Made by a program: the position numbers and the translations under genes | Part shown: piece by piece, positions 27,362-34,739 of the stretch | Layout of the letters: each line of letters begins with the position of its first letter | Numbering within the stretch: the stretch's first letter is position 1 | Origin: SG8-41 sp036555615 | Lineage (GTDB): Bacteria > Pseudomonadota > Gammaproteobacteria > Burkholderiales > SG8-41 | Direction of reading: 5' to 3' | Length of the DNA stretch: 56,975 nt | Assembly (NCBI GenBank): GCA_036555615.1 | Contig: DATBKZ010000037.1 | Coordinates: forward strand, 1 to 56,975 | Notes under the pieces: generated by a model | Seen by the model: only the letters and a program-made list of their open reading frames with translations | What the model was told of the DNA's origin: nothing | Database searches by the model: none

Positions 27362-27788
27362 TCTTGGTGCCGGCGAGCCGGTCGTGCAGGAACAGGCCGT
27401 CGCGGTCCACGAGGGCCCACGCGAAGCCGCTGCCCGCCAACAGGCAGCCCAAAAGTGCGAACACGAAGCGGCCCAACGCCTGCCGGAATGTAAGCGCGGA
27501 GCCGGCACGCGTGACGACGCGCAGGCGCCAGGTCTTCATCGGAAGCGTCTGGCCGCCGCGGCGCCACTGCCAGACGAAATACGTCGCGGCCACCGCGACG
27601 AGATAGATCTGAAGCAGCGGGCGCGCCACGATGGCGCCGGCTGGATGGATGATCATGACGAAGGGCAGCGTGGCTGCGGCGAGCAGCGCGCAAAGCAGCA
27701 GGGCCTCGTAGGTCAGGGCAAACGCGCGCCGGGAAAGGCTCGCGAGCGGCATCTCGGGCGGCGCGCCATGCCCGACGGCAGAGCGCAT
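27330..27788 (-). CDS. RDD-family membrane protein
   Basis: 152 residues with an RDD domain: three likely transmembrane helices and the marker residues in LSRRAFALTYEALLL and in ALVDRDGLFLHDRLAGTKII. The family has no firm biochemical function. It is the last gene of the minus-strand unit begun by the ECF sigma factor and runs into the 3' end of lptG. Confidence 0.85.
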   Translation of the reverse strand: MRSAVGHGAPPEMPLASLSRRAFALTYEALLLCALLAAATLPFVMIIHPAGAIVARPLLQIYLVAVAATYFVWQWRRGGQTLPMKTWRLRVVTRAGSALTFRQALGRFVFALLGCLLAGSGFAWALVDRDGLFLHDRLAGTKIISVPATTSS

Positions 27789-27808
27789 GGTGGGCGCGCG
27801 GCGGGCGG

Positions 27809-28351
27809 CTATTGCGCGGTCGGCGCGGGGGCGCCCGCAGTCGCAGGGCCCGGCGACGGCTTGGTGCTCGGGGGCGCCGGGACTGCAATCGACGTTGCCT
27901 CATCGGCAACCTGCGGGTCGGGCGGCGCCGGCGGGTCCGATGGCGAAAAATCCGGCTGCTGCGCGAGCGAGCGCTGGTAGCGCTGCCACTGGGCCGTGAC
28001 TTCCCGCCGCTTGTCTGGGGGCAGCTTCTTCAGCGCCTGGTACTTGTCGCGCGCCGCCGCGCGCTGCGCGGGTGTCAGCTTGGCCCAGTTGGCCATCCGC
28101 TTCTGCAGCCGCTGCTGCTCCTGCGGCTTCATCCTGGGATAGCGCTCGGCGATCTCGATCCATTTCTTCCGCCGCACCTGATCCATCTTGTCCCATTCAA
28201 GCGCCAGCGGGGCGAGGATCTTCTGCTGCGCAGGCGTCAACTCGGTCCAGGCCGGGCGGGCGGGCTTCCTTGCGTCCGCCTTGCTCTGCGCCGCAGCCGC
28301 CGGGAGCGCGAGAGCGAGCCCGATGATCAGCGCGACGAGCGCTTGAGCCAT
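27809..28351 (-). CDS. DUF3106 exported protein
   Basis: 180 residues with a Sec signal peptide (ALIIGLALALPAAAAQ). The central part carries repeated W..LTPAQ motifs (WTELTPAQQKIL, WAKLTPAQRAAARDKY) typical of DUF3106, and a Pro/Ala-rich tail follows. It is a probable periplasmic helical protein related in pattern to CpxP/Spy-type chaperones (inference). It overlaps the 3' end of the DUF3619 gene by 25 bases. Confidence 0.83.
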   Translation of the reverse strand: MAQALVALIIGLALALPAAAAQSKADARKPARPAWTELTPAQQKILAPLALEWDKMDQVRRKKWIEIAERYPRMKPQEQQRLQKRMANWAKLTPAQRAAARDKYQALKKLPPDKRREVTAQWQRYQRSLAQQPDFSPSDPPAPPDPQVADEATSIAVPAPPSTKPSPGPATAGAPAPTAQ

Positions 28352-28716
28352 GAGTCGAAGCCCTTGTCGAGGTAGGCGTTGATCGGCAGCTCGTCGGTCA
28401 GCAGATAGAGGTCAATCTCGGTGATGCCATTGGCCGGCCGCGTGCTCTGCCAGTAGAGAACGCCCGCGGTTGCGAGCACAAGCGCCGTCGCCGCGATCAG
28501 CAAGGAGCCACCGTGGAAACGGCCCCGCGTCAGCCTGGCAACCGCGTGCCCGGCCCAAGCGAGGCCGAACGCAGCAACGCGCTCCTCGCGATAACGCGAC
28601 AACGCGTTCCGGCGCGCGGCGGCCAGCCGCTCGCGCACGTGGGGCTCAAGCCGATCCACGCCGTCGTCCAGGTACTGAACGAGCTTTCTTGCCAGCTCGT
28701 GTTCCGGCTGGTTCAT
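28327..28716 (-). CDS. DUF3619 protein, candidate anti-sigma factor
   Basis: 129 residues: a cytoplasmic helical N-terminus (ELARKLVQYLDDGVDRL), one transmembrane helix at about residues 70-88, and a short periplasmic tail. The topology and position directly after an ECF sigma gene (four-base overlap) fit a membrane anti-sigma factor, though it lacks a recognisable zinc anti-sigma motif. DUF3619 genes accompany this sigma type in many betaproteobacteria. Confidence 0.8.
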   Translation of the reverse strand: MNQPEHELARKLVQYLDDGVDRLEPHVRERLAAARRNALSRYREERVAAFGLAWAGHAVARLTRGRFHGGSLLIAATALVLATAGVLYWQSTRPANGITEIDLYLLTDELPINAYLDKGFDSWLKRSSR

Positions 28717-29279
28717 AGTTTGATCCCCTGTTTCGCCAGCATAACCGCGAGCGCATGGCTTGCCCGCGAGCAGTGCGTTTTGACGCTACCCTCGGAGCAA
28801 CCCATGATCTTCGCGGCTGCCGTGACGTCCAGTTCCTCCCAATAACGCAGCAGGAACGCCTGGCGTTGACGCGCCGGCAGCCTCTCCAGTGCTTTCTCAA
28901 TCAAAGCAAGCACTTGGGAGCGCTCCGCGTCCTCCGCCGGCGCGCCCAAAAATTTGGAGTCGTCCGCCACCTCCAAAGTTTCCAGGGGATCGGCGTCCTC
29001 GTCGGCATCCCCCGCGAGCAGGCTCGAAATCGGCATCGTCCAGATCGAGCGCACCTTCTGGCGGCGGAAGTGATCGCGAATGGTGTTTTGCAGGATGCGC
29101 TGAAACAGCAAGGGCAGTTCGGCAGCCGGGCGCGCGCAATATCTCTCGGTGAGCTTGAGCATGGCGTCCTGCACGATATCCAGGGCGGCTGAATCGTCCC
29201 GCACTGCGAACAGCGCCTGCTTGTAAGCGCGGCGCTCGACTTCGGCGAGAAAATCCGAAAGTTCTTTCTGAGTGGCCAG
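28713..29279 (-). CDS. ECF RNA polymerase sigma factor with probable CTG start
   Basis: 188 residues if translated from CTG 29279. Region 2 (RRAYKQALFAVRDDSAALDIVQDAML) and region 4 (LPARQRQAFLLRYWEELDVTAAAKIMGCSEGSVKTHCSRA) are both present. The first ATG/GTG/TTG in frame is GTG 29204, which would delete the start of region 2. Between there and the in-frame stop at about 29369 there is no ATG, GTG or TTG. The CTG is preceded by AAGGCGG at a five-base spacing and begins LATQKELSDFL, matching where homologues have Met. It probably directs an envelope-stress regulon including the next genes. Confidence 0.83.
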   Translation of the reverse strand: MATQKELSDFLAEVERRAYKQALFAVRDDSAALDIVQDAMLKLTERYCARPAAELPLLFQRILQNTIRDHFRRQKVRSIWTMPISSLLAGDADEDADPLETLEVADDSKFLGAPAEDAERSQVLALIEKALERLPARQRQAFLLRYWEELDVTAAAKIMGCSEGSVKTHCSRASHALAVMLAKQGIKL

Positions 29280-29363
29280 GGGTCCCGCCTTGTTGCGAAC
29301 GGCCGGCTGCCGGACTGCGGCAGAGAAGCGGTCTCGTGCGTGCTCGCCCGCCGAGTCCGGGGC

Positions 29364-29391
29364 ATCTTAGCAAATCGCGAAGAGGGCGCAA
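29364..29391 (-). promoter_or_regulatory. Candidate sigma70 promoter of the ECF sigma operon
   Basis: On the minus strand, TTGCGC (29391-29386) and TAAGAT (29369-29364) are 16 bases apart, with an extended -10 TGC before the hexamer. Transcription would start near 29357, leaving a leader of about 78 bases before CTG 29279. Confidence 0.5.
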
Positions 29392-29450
29392 GCAATGCGC
29401 CCCCGACTCCCGGATTTCGCTCTATCCTCCTGTTTAAAGGGATATTTTAC

Positions 29451-29479
29451 TTGACCGGTGCAGGGCGAACCGGTAACGT
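29451..29479 (+). promoter_or_regulatory. Candidate promoter of ilvI
   Basis: TTGACC at 29451-29456 and TAACGT at 29474-29479 are 17 bases apart; the -10 is only a partial match. Start would be near 29486, about 24 bases before the ilvI ATG, leaving no room for a translated attenuator leader. Confidence 0.4.
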
Positions 29480-29509
29480 TACACGTTTCCGATTTTGCCT
29501 GAGCAAACG

Positions 29510-31207
29510 ATGGAACTCACCGGCGCCGAAATCGTCGTGCGTTGCCTCCAGGAGGAGGGAGTCGAGTACGTGTTCGGCTACCCCGGCGGTGCTGTGCTCT
29601 TCATCTACGATGAATTGTTCAAGCAGGACCGCGTGAAGCACATCCTGGTGCGGCACGAGCAGGGCGCCGTGCACGCGGCCGATGGCTACGCGCGCTCCAC
29701 CGAAAAGGTCGGGGTTTCGCTCGTGACCTCGGGTCCCGGCGTCACCAACGCCGTGACCGGCATTGCGACCGCCTACATGGATTCGATCCCGCACGTCGTG
29801 ATCACCGGCCAGGTCCCGACCCATGCCATCGGGCTCGACGCGTTCCAGGAGTGCGATACGGTCGGCATCACGCGCCCCTGCGTGAAGCACAACTTCCTGG
29901 TGAAGGATGTGAAGGACATCGCGCTCACCATGAAGAAGGCGTTCTACATCGCGTCCACCGGGCGGCCCGGACCGGTGGTGGTGGACATTCCGAAGGACAT
30001 CACCACCGCCAAGGCCGAATTCAGCTACCCCGGCGCGATCGAGATGCGATCCTACAACCCGGTCATCAAGGGTCACGCCGGCCAGATCAAGAAGGCGATC
30101 CAGGCGCTGATGAGAGCCAAGCGCCCGATGGTTTATACCGGCGGTGGCGTCGTCCTGGGCGGGGCGGCGGAAGAGCTCGCGCAGCTCGTGCGCCTGCTCG
30201 GGTACCCCTGCACCAATACCCTGATGGGGCTCGGCGGCTATCCCGCGACCGATCGCCAGTTCCTCGGCATGCTCGGCATGCACGGCACCTACGAGGCCAA
30301 CATGGCGATGCAGCATTGCGACGTGCTGCTCGCGATCGGCGCGCGGTTCGATGACCGCGTCATCGGCAACCCCAAACACTTCTTTGCGGAACCCCGCACC
30401 ATCATCCACGTTGACATCGATCCGTCCTCGATCTCCAAGCGGGTGAAGGTCGACATTCCGATCGTGGGCAACGTGCGCGAGGTGCTGCGGGATCTGATCC
30501 GCTACCTCGATCAAGCAAAGGAGCGCCCCGACCGCGAGGCGCTGAAGACCTGGTGGACGCAGATCGAGCTGTGGCGCTCGCGCGACTGCCTCAAGTATGA
30601 CCGCGCGAGCCCGATCATCAAGCCGCAGTACGTGATCGAGAAGCTCTACGAGGTGACTGGCGGCGAGGCGTTCGTCACCTCGGATGTCGGGCAGCACCAG
30701 ATGTGGGCGGCGCAGTTCTACAAGTTCAACAAGCCGCGGCGCTGGATCAATTCCGGCGGGCTGGGCACGATGGGCTTCGGGCTTCCTGCGGCGATGGGCG
30801 TCAAGCTCGCGCATCCCGAGGCCATGGTCGCCTGCGTCACCGGCGAGGCGAGCGTGCAGATGTGCATCCAGGAGCTCTCGACCTGCAGGCAGTACCGGCT
30901 CCCGATCAAGGTCGTGAACCTGAACAACAAGTACATGGGCATGGTGCGCCAGTGGCAGGAGTTCTTTCACGGCAACCGCTACGCCGAGTCGTACATGGAC
31001 GCGCTGCCGGACTTCGTGAAGCTCGCCGAATCCTACGGCCACGTCGGCATCAAGGTCGAGAAGCCGGAGGACGTCGAGCCCGCCTTGAAGGAGGCGTTCG
31101 CGCGCACCGACGATCTGGTGTTCATGGACTTCATCACCGACCAGACCGAGAACGTGTTTCCGATGGTCCCAGGCGGCAAGGGGCTTTCGGAGATGATCCT
31201 GGTATGA
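29510..31207 (+). CDS. ilvI: Acetolactate synthase large subunit
   Basis: 565 residues. It contains the thiamine-diphosphate glutamate region (FGYPGGAVLFIYDEL, HEQGAVHAADGYAR), the FAD-type central domain, and the ThDP/Mg segment TGEASVQMCIQELSTC ending in NLNN. It makes acetolactate and acetohydroxybutyrate for Val/Leu/Ile synthesis. ATG 29510 gives the family N-terminus MELTGAEIV; an in-frame TTG at 29495 is less likely. The stop overlaps the ilvH ATG. Confidence 0.95.
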   Translation: MELTGAEIVVRCLQEEGVEYVFGYPGGAVLFIYDELFKQDRVKHILVRHEQGAVHAADGYARSTEKVGVSLVTSGPGVTNAVTGIATAYMDSIPHVVITGQVPTHAIGLDAFQECDTVGITRPCVKHNFLVKDVKDIALTMKKAFYIASTGRPGPVVVDIPKDITTAKAEFSYPGAIEMRSYNPVIKGHAGQIKKAIQALMRAKRPMVYTGGGVVLGGAAEELAQLVRLLGYPCTNTLMGLGGYPATDRQFLGMLGMHGTYEANMAMQHCDVLLAIGARFDDRVIGNPKHFFAEPRTIIHVDIDPSSISKRVKVDIPIVGNVREVLRDLIRYLDQAKERPDREALKTWWTQIELWRSRDCLKYDRASPIIKPQYVIEKLYEVTGGEAFVTSDVGQHQMWAAQFYKFNKPRRWINSGGLGTMGFGLPAAMGVKLAHPEAMVACVTGEASVQMCIQELSTCRQYRLPIKVVNLNNKYMGMVRQWQEFFHGNRYAESYMDALPDFVKLAESYGHVGIKVEKPEDVEPALKEAFARTDDLVFMDFITDQTENVFPMVPGGKGLSEMILV

Positions 31208-31695
31208 GGCACATCATCTCGGTGCTGCTCGAGAACGAGGCCGGCGCGCTCTCGCGCGTGGCGGGGCTCTTTTCCGCGCGCGGCTACAACATCGAGTCGC
31301 TGACGGTGGCGCCGACCGAGGACTCGACGCTGTCGCGCATGACCGTCGTCACCGCAGGCTCGGACGAGGTGATCGAGCAGATCACCAAGCAACTGAACAA
31401 GCTGATCGACGTCGTGAAGGTGATCGACCTCTCCGAGGGCGATCACATCGAACGCGAGCTCATGCTGGTCAAGGTGCGGGCGGTCGGCAGGGATCGCGAG
31501 GAAATGAAGCGCATGGCGGATATCTTCCGCGGCCGCATCATCGACGTGACCGACAAGGATTACACCATCGAGCTGACCGGCACCGGCTCCAAGCTCGATG
31601 CGTTCCTGAAGGCCCTGGACCGCGCCGCGATCCTGGAGACCGTGCGCACCGGCGCCTCCGGAATCGGCCGCGGCGAGCGGGTATTGAGAGTGTAG
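31204..31695 (+). CDS. ilvH: Acetolactate synthase regulatory subunit
   Basis: 163 residues: an N-terminal ACT domain (ISVLLENEAGALSRVAGLFS, RGYNIESLTVAPTED) that binds valine for feedback inhibition, and a C-terminal domain that activates the large subunit. The start overlaps the ilvI stop (ATGA). Confidence 0.95.
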   Translation: MRHIISVLLENEAGALSRVAGLFSARGYNIESLTVAPTEDSTLSRMTVVTAGSDEVIEQITKQLNKLIDVVKVIDLSEGDHIERELMLVKVRAVGRDREEMKRMADIFRGRIIDVTDKDYTIELTGTGSKLDAFLKALDRAAILETVRTGASGIGRGERVLRV

Positions 31696-31794
31696 CGGGT
31701 CAGCTCCCAGCGACCAGCCCGTCAGCCTGCGCCGGATCGGGCCAAGCTGAAGGCAGACACCGTTGGCTGACAGCTGTTGACCAAAGGGAAATTC

Positions 31795-32811
31795 ATGAAG
31801 ATTTTCTACGACAAGGATGCCGACCTCTCGCTGATCAAGCGCAAGCACGTAGCCATCATCGGCTATGGCTCTCAGGGACACGCCCACGCCAACAACCTGC
31901 GCGATTCCGGCGTCAAAGTGAGCGTGGGCCTGCGCAAGGGCGGCGCATCGTGGGGCAAGGCAAAGAACGCTGGCCTGCCGGTGAAGTCCGTCGGCGACGC
32001 GGTGAAGGGGGCGGACACCATCATGATCCTCCTTCCCGACGAGCACCACGCCCGCGTCTACCACGAGGAGATCGAGCCCAACATCAAGAAAGGCGCAACG
32101 CTCGCGTTTGCCCACGGCTTCAATATCCACTTCAAGCAGATCGAACCGCGCGCCGACCTCGATGTCATCATGATCGCGCCCAAGGGGCCCGGCCACCTCG
32201 TGCGCTCGACCTACACCCAGGGCGGCGGCGTGCCCTCCCTGATTGCCGTCTACCAGGATCCGAGCAAGAACGCGCGCGACGTCGCGCTATCATATGCCGC
32301 CGCAATCGGGGCGGCGCGCGCGGGAGTCATCGAGACCACCTTCCGCGAGGAATGCGAGACTGACCTCTTCGGCGAGCAGGTGGTGCTGTGCGGTGGCCTC
32401 ACCGCGCTGATCCAGGCCGGCTACGACACCCTGGTGGAAGCGGGCTACGCACCCGAGATGGCGTATTTCGAGTGCCTGCACGAGGTCAAGCTGATCGTGG
32501 ACCTCATCTACGAGGGCGGCATCGCCAACATGCGCTATTCGGTGTCGAACACCGCGGAGTACGGCGATTTCACGCGGGGGCCGCGTATCATCAATGAGCA
32601 GGTGCGCGCCGAGATGAAGAAGATCCTGCACGAGATCCAGACCGGCCAGTTTGCCAGGGAGTTCATTCTGGAAAACCAGGCCAACGCGCCGACGATGAAG
32701 GCGATGCGGCGCATGGCGGCGAGCCATTCGGTCGAGGTCGTGGGCGCTCGGCTGCGCGACATGATGCCCTGGATCAAGAAGAACCGGCTGGTGGACCAGT
32801 CCAAGAACTAG
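31795..32811 (+). CDS. ilvC: Ketol-acid reductoisomerase
   Basis: 338 residues, class I short form. It has an NADPH Rossmann motif (AIIGYGSQGHAHANNLRDSG) and the metal-binding acidic residues in the knotted domain (GGLTALIQAGYDTLVEAGY, ECLHEVKLIVDL). ATG 31795 follows an AAAGGGA ribosome site. It lies 99 bases after ilvH; this gap contains sequence resembling the TCAGC-rich intergenic repeat seen again at 51272-51359. Confidence 0.96.
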   Translation: MKIFYDKDADLSLIKRKHVAIIGYGSQGHAHANNLRDSGVKVSVGLRKGGASWGKAKNAGLPVKSVGDAVKGADTIMILLPDEHHARVYHEEIEPNIKKGATLAFAHGFNIHFKQIEPRADLDVIMIAPKGPGHLVRSTYTQGGGVPSLIAVYQDPSKNARDVALSYAAAIGAARAGVIETTFREECETDLFGEQVVLCGGLTALIQAGYDTLVEAGYAPEMAYFECLHEVKLIVDLIYEGGIANMRYSVSNTAEYGDFTRGPRIINEQVRAEMKKILHEIQTGQFAREFILENQANAPTMKAMRRMAASHSVEVVGARLRDMMPWIKKNRLVDQSKN

Positions 32812-32854
32812 GATTCAGGATCGAAGACATACAGGATTGGGGATTGAGCCAAGC

Positions 32855-33562
32855 ATGACGACACGTGACGACTCGCGGGCGGAACTCGATCCTCGGCCCT
32901 CGCTCCTTCATTCCGCGCGCAGCGCATACCCGCACCCCATCATTGCGCGGGAGGGGTGGCCGTTCATCGCGGCGTCGCTCGCCGCGGCGGTCGCGGCGCA
33001 CTGGCTTGCCGGCGGCTGGTGGGCGGCCCCGCTGTGGCTCGCCGTCGCCTTCATGGTGCAGTTCTTCCGCGATCCGCCGCGCATCGTCCCGGGAGAGCCC
33101 AAGGCGGTGCTGTCACCGGCAGATGGGAGGATCGTCGCAGTCGAGCGGGCGCGCGATCCGTACCTCGAGCGCGACGCGCTCAAGCTCTCCGTGTTCATGA
33201 ACGTTTTCAACGTGCATTCCAACCGCAGCCCGGTGGATGGGGAGATCCGCAACGCCTGGCACCATCCCGGCAAGTTTTTCAACGCCGAGCTCTCGAAATC
33301 ATCGCTGGAGAACGAGCGCCACGCGCTGTGGCTGCGCACTGCCGCCGGTGCCGACGTCACGTGCGTGCAGATTGCCGGGCTCATTGCGCGCCGCATCCTG
33401 TGCTATGCCGTCCCCGGCCAGCGGCTCGCGCGCGGCGAGCGCTATGGCTTCATCCGCTTCGGGTCGCGGGTGGATGTCTATCTGCCGCCCGAGTCGCGGC
33501 CGGTCGCCGCCGTCGGCGACAAGGTCTACGCCACGGCGAGCCTCCTGGCGATGCTGCCGTAA
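32855..33562 (+). CDS. psd: Phosphatidylserine decarboxylase proenzyme
   Basis: 235 residues, the short bacterial class. An N-terminal hydrophobic region (about residues 33-65) is followed by the catalytic domain with LSPADGRIV, MNVFNVHSNRSP and the autocleavage site in IRFGSRVDVYLP, where the serine becomes the pyruvoyl group. It makes phosphatidylethanolamine from the product of PssA, encoded next. The 43-base gap from ilvC contains GATTCAGGAT/ACAGGATTGGGGATTG repeat-like sequence. Confidence 0.93.
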   Translation: MTTRDDSRAELDPRPSLLHSARSAYPHPIIAREGWPFIAASLAAAVAAHWLAGGWWAAPLWLAVAFMVQFFRDPPRIVPGEPKAVLSPADGRIVAVERARDPYLERDALKLSVFMNVFNVHSNRSPVDGEIRNAWHHPGKFFNAELSKSSLENERHALWLRTAAGADVTCVQIAGLIARRILCYAVPGQRLARGERYGFIRFGSRVDVYLPPESRPVAAVGDKVYATASLLAMLP

Positions 33563-33573
33563 GACACGCAGGG

Positions 33574-33642
33574 CGTGATCCGTGAATCGGGGGTCGTGAG
33601 CAATATGCGGGGCGCAATCCTGATTTGGGATCACGGATCACG
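33574..33642. repeat. Inverted and direct repeat in the psd-pssA gap
   Basis: CGTGATCCGTGA (33574-33585) is repeated in inverted form as TCACGGATCACG (33631-33642). The adjoining GAATCGGGGGTCGTGAGCA and GAATTTCGGGGTCCTGAGCA are diverged direct copies. It occupies most of the 98-base gap and could fold into a long stem in the mRNA. It looks like a degenerate intergenic repeat rather than a terminator, as no T-run follows. Confidence 0.6.
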
Positions 33643-33660
33643 AATTTCGGGGTCCTGAGC

Positions 33661-34497
33661 ATGCAAGACGTGCGCGAGCACAAGCTGTTCATCAAGTCAC
33701 GCTTCGCCCGGCGCGGCATCTACTGGCTGCCCAATCTGTTCACGACCATCGCGCTGTTCGCCGGCTTCTATGCGATCGTGCAGGCGATGAGCGGGCGCTT
33801 CGAGCAGGCCGCGATGGCGATTTTCATCGCCATGGTGTTCGACGGGCTCGACGGCCGCGTGGCGCGCCTGACGCGAACCCAGAGCGCGTTCGGCGCGGAG
33901 TACGACAGCCTTGCGGACATGGTGTCGTTCGGCGTCGCGCCGGCGCTGGTGGTGTACGTGTGGGCGCTCAAGGACTTTTCCGGCATGCAGACCGTGGCCT
34001 GGCTCGGGCCGTGGTTGACGACCAAGCTCGGCTGGATCGCCGCCTTCATCTACTGCGCGTGCGCCGCTCTGCGGCTGGCGCGCTTCAACACCACGCTCGA
34101 CATCGCGGACAAGCGCTTCTTCCAGGGCCTGCCGAGCCCTGCCGCGGCGTGTGTCGTCGCGGGGCTGGTGTGGGCGTTGAACGAATACCAGATCAAGGGG
34201 CAGGACGTGAAATGGCTGGCGTGGGTGCTGACGATGGCTGCCGGCCTCACCATGGTCAGCAATTTCAAGTTCTACAGCGGCAAGGACATCAACCTGCGCA
34301 AGAGCGTGCCGTTCTCGGTGGTGGTCGGCATCACCTTCGGGCTGGTGGCCCTCTTCATGGTCTCCAGCACCCTGCCGGAAATGCTGTTCCTGCTTTTCGT
34401 GTGCTATGGCCTGTCGGGTTACGTCATCTGGGCCTACGAGCTGGTGAAGGGCAGGGGGCCGGGCCGCACGCCCCCGGCACCGCCGGCGGGCGCATGA
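33661..34497 (+). CDS. pssA: CDP-diacylglycerol-serine O-phosphatidyltransferase
   Basis: 278 residues, a membrane enzyme of the CDP-alcohol phosphatidyltransferase class I family. The active-site pattern DG..AR........G...D...D is seen in FDGLDGRVARLTRTQSAFGA followed by EYDSLADMVSFG. Several transmembrane helices follow. It makes phosphatidylserine for Psd. ATG 33661 is chosen; an upstream in-frame TTG at 33625 lies inside the repeat. Confidence 0.94.
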   Translation: MQDVREHKLFIKSRFARRGIYWLPNLFTTIALFAGFYAIVQAMSGRFEQAAMAIFIAMVFDGLDGRVARLTRTQSAFGAEYDSLADMVSFGVAPALVVYVWALKDFSGMQTVAWLGPWLTTKLGWIAAFIYCACAALRLARFNTTLDIADKRFFQGLPSPAAACVVAGLVWALNEYQIKGQDVKWLAWVLTMAAGLTMVSNFKFYSGKDINLRKSVPFSVVVGITFGLVALFMVSSTLPEMLFLLFVCYGLSGYVIWAYELVKGRGPGRTPPAPPAGA

Positions 34498-34498
34498 G

Positions 34499-34527
34499 TT
34501 GCGCAGCGCGCGCAAAGCCGCTATATT
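34499..34527 (+). promoter_or_regulatory. Promoter of the leuA leader transcript
   Basis: TTGCGC (34499-34504) and TATATT (34522-34527) are separated by exactly 17 bases. The start would be at about 34533-34536, at or next to the ATG of the leader peptide, so that peptide would be translated from a leaderless or nearly leaderless mRNA. Confidence 0.6.
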
Positions 34528-34535
34528 TCAGCGCC

Positions 34536-34613
34536 ATGCACCGTACGCAGCAGGTCACCGAGCTCCATCTCCGCACCAGCCTCGCGCTGGCCGGCCTGCT
34601 GCTGCGCCCCTAA
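34536..34613 (+). CDS. leuL: Leucine-rich leader peptide of leuA
   Basis: 25 residues, MHRTQQVTELHLRTSLALAG followed by LLLRP. Seven of 25 residues are leucine, three of them consecutive close to the stop, as expected for a leucine-sensing attenuation peptide. It lies between a promoter and leuA with 126 bases to the leuA ATG. GC-rich segments that can pair follow (about 34652-34676), but no clear T-run terminator is seen, so the mechanism may be translational or Rho-dependent attenuation. Confidence 0.7.
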   Translation: MHRTQQVTELHLRTSLALAGLLLRP

Positions 34614-34739
34614 GGCGCACACATCCCCTTTCCCACAATCTGATGTTGGTCCGGCGCGGCGCACCCCGCGGCGGAGATCTCATGAATACGCGCGCCCGGC
34701 GCCGTGACCGGCCCGGGAGCGGCAAGCACTGGAGGCACC

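Noticed and set aside
29340..29510. Leader peptide for attenuation of ilvI
   Set aside because: The predicted start point is only about 24 bases from the ilvI ATG, and no short Val/Leu/Ile-rich frame ends before the gene.
34652..34680. GC-rich inverted segments after the leucine leader peptide as a classical attenuator terminator
   Set aside because: The arms can pair, but no T-run follows, so a Rho-independent terminator is not supported.
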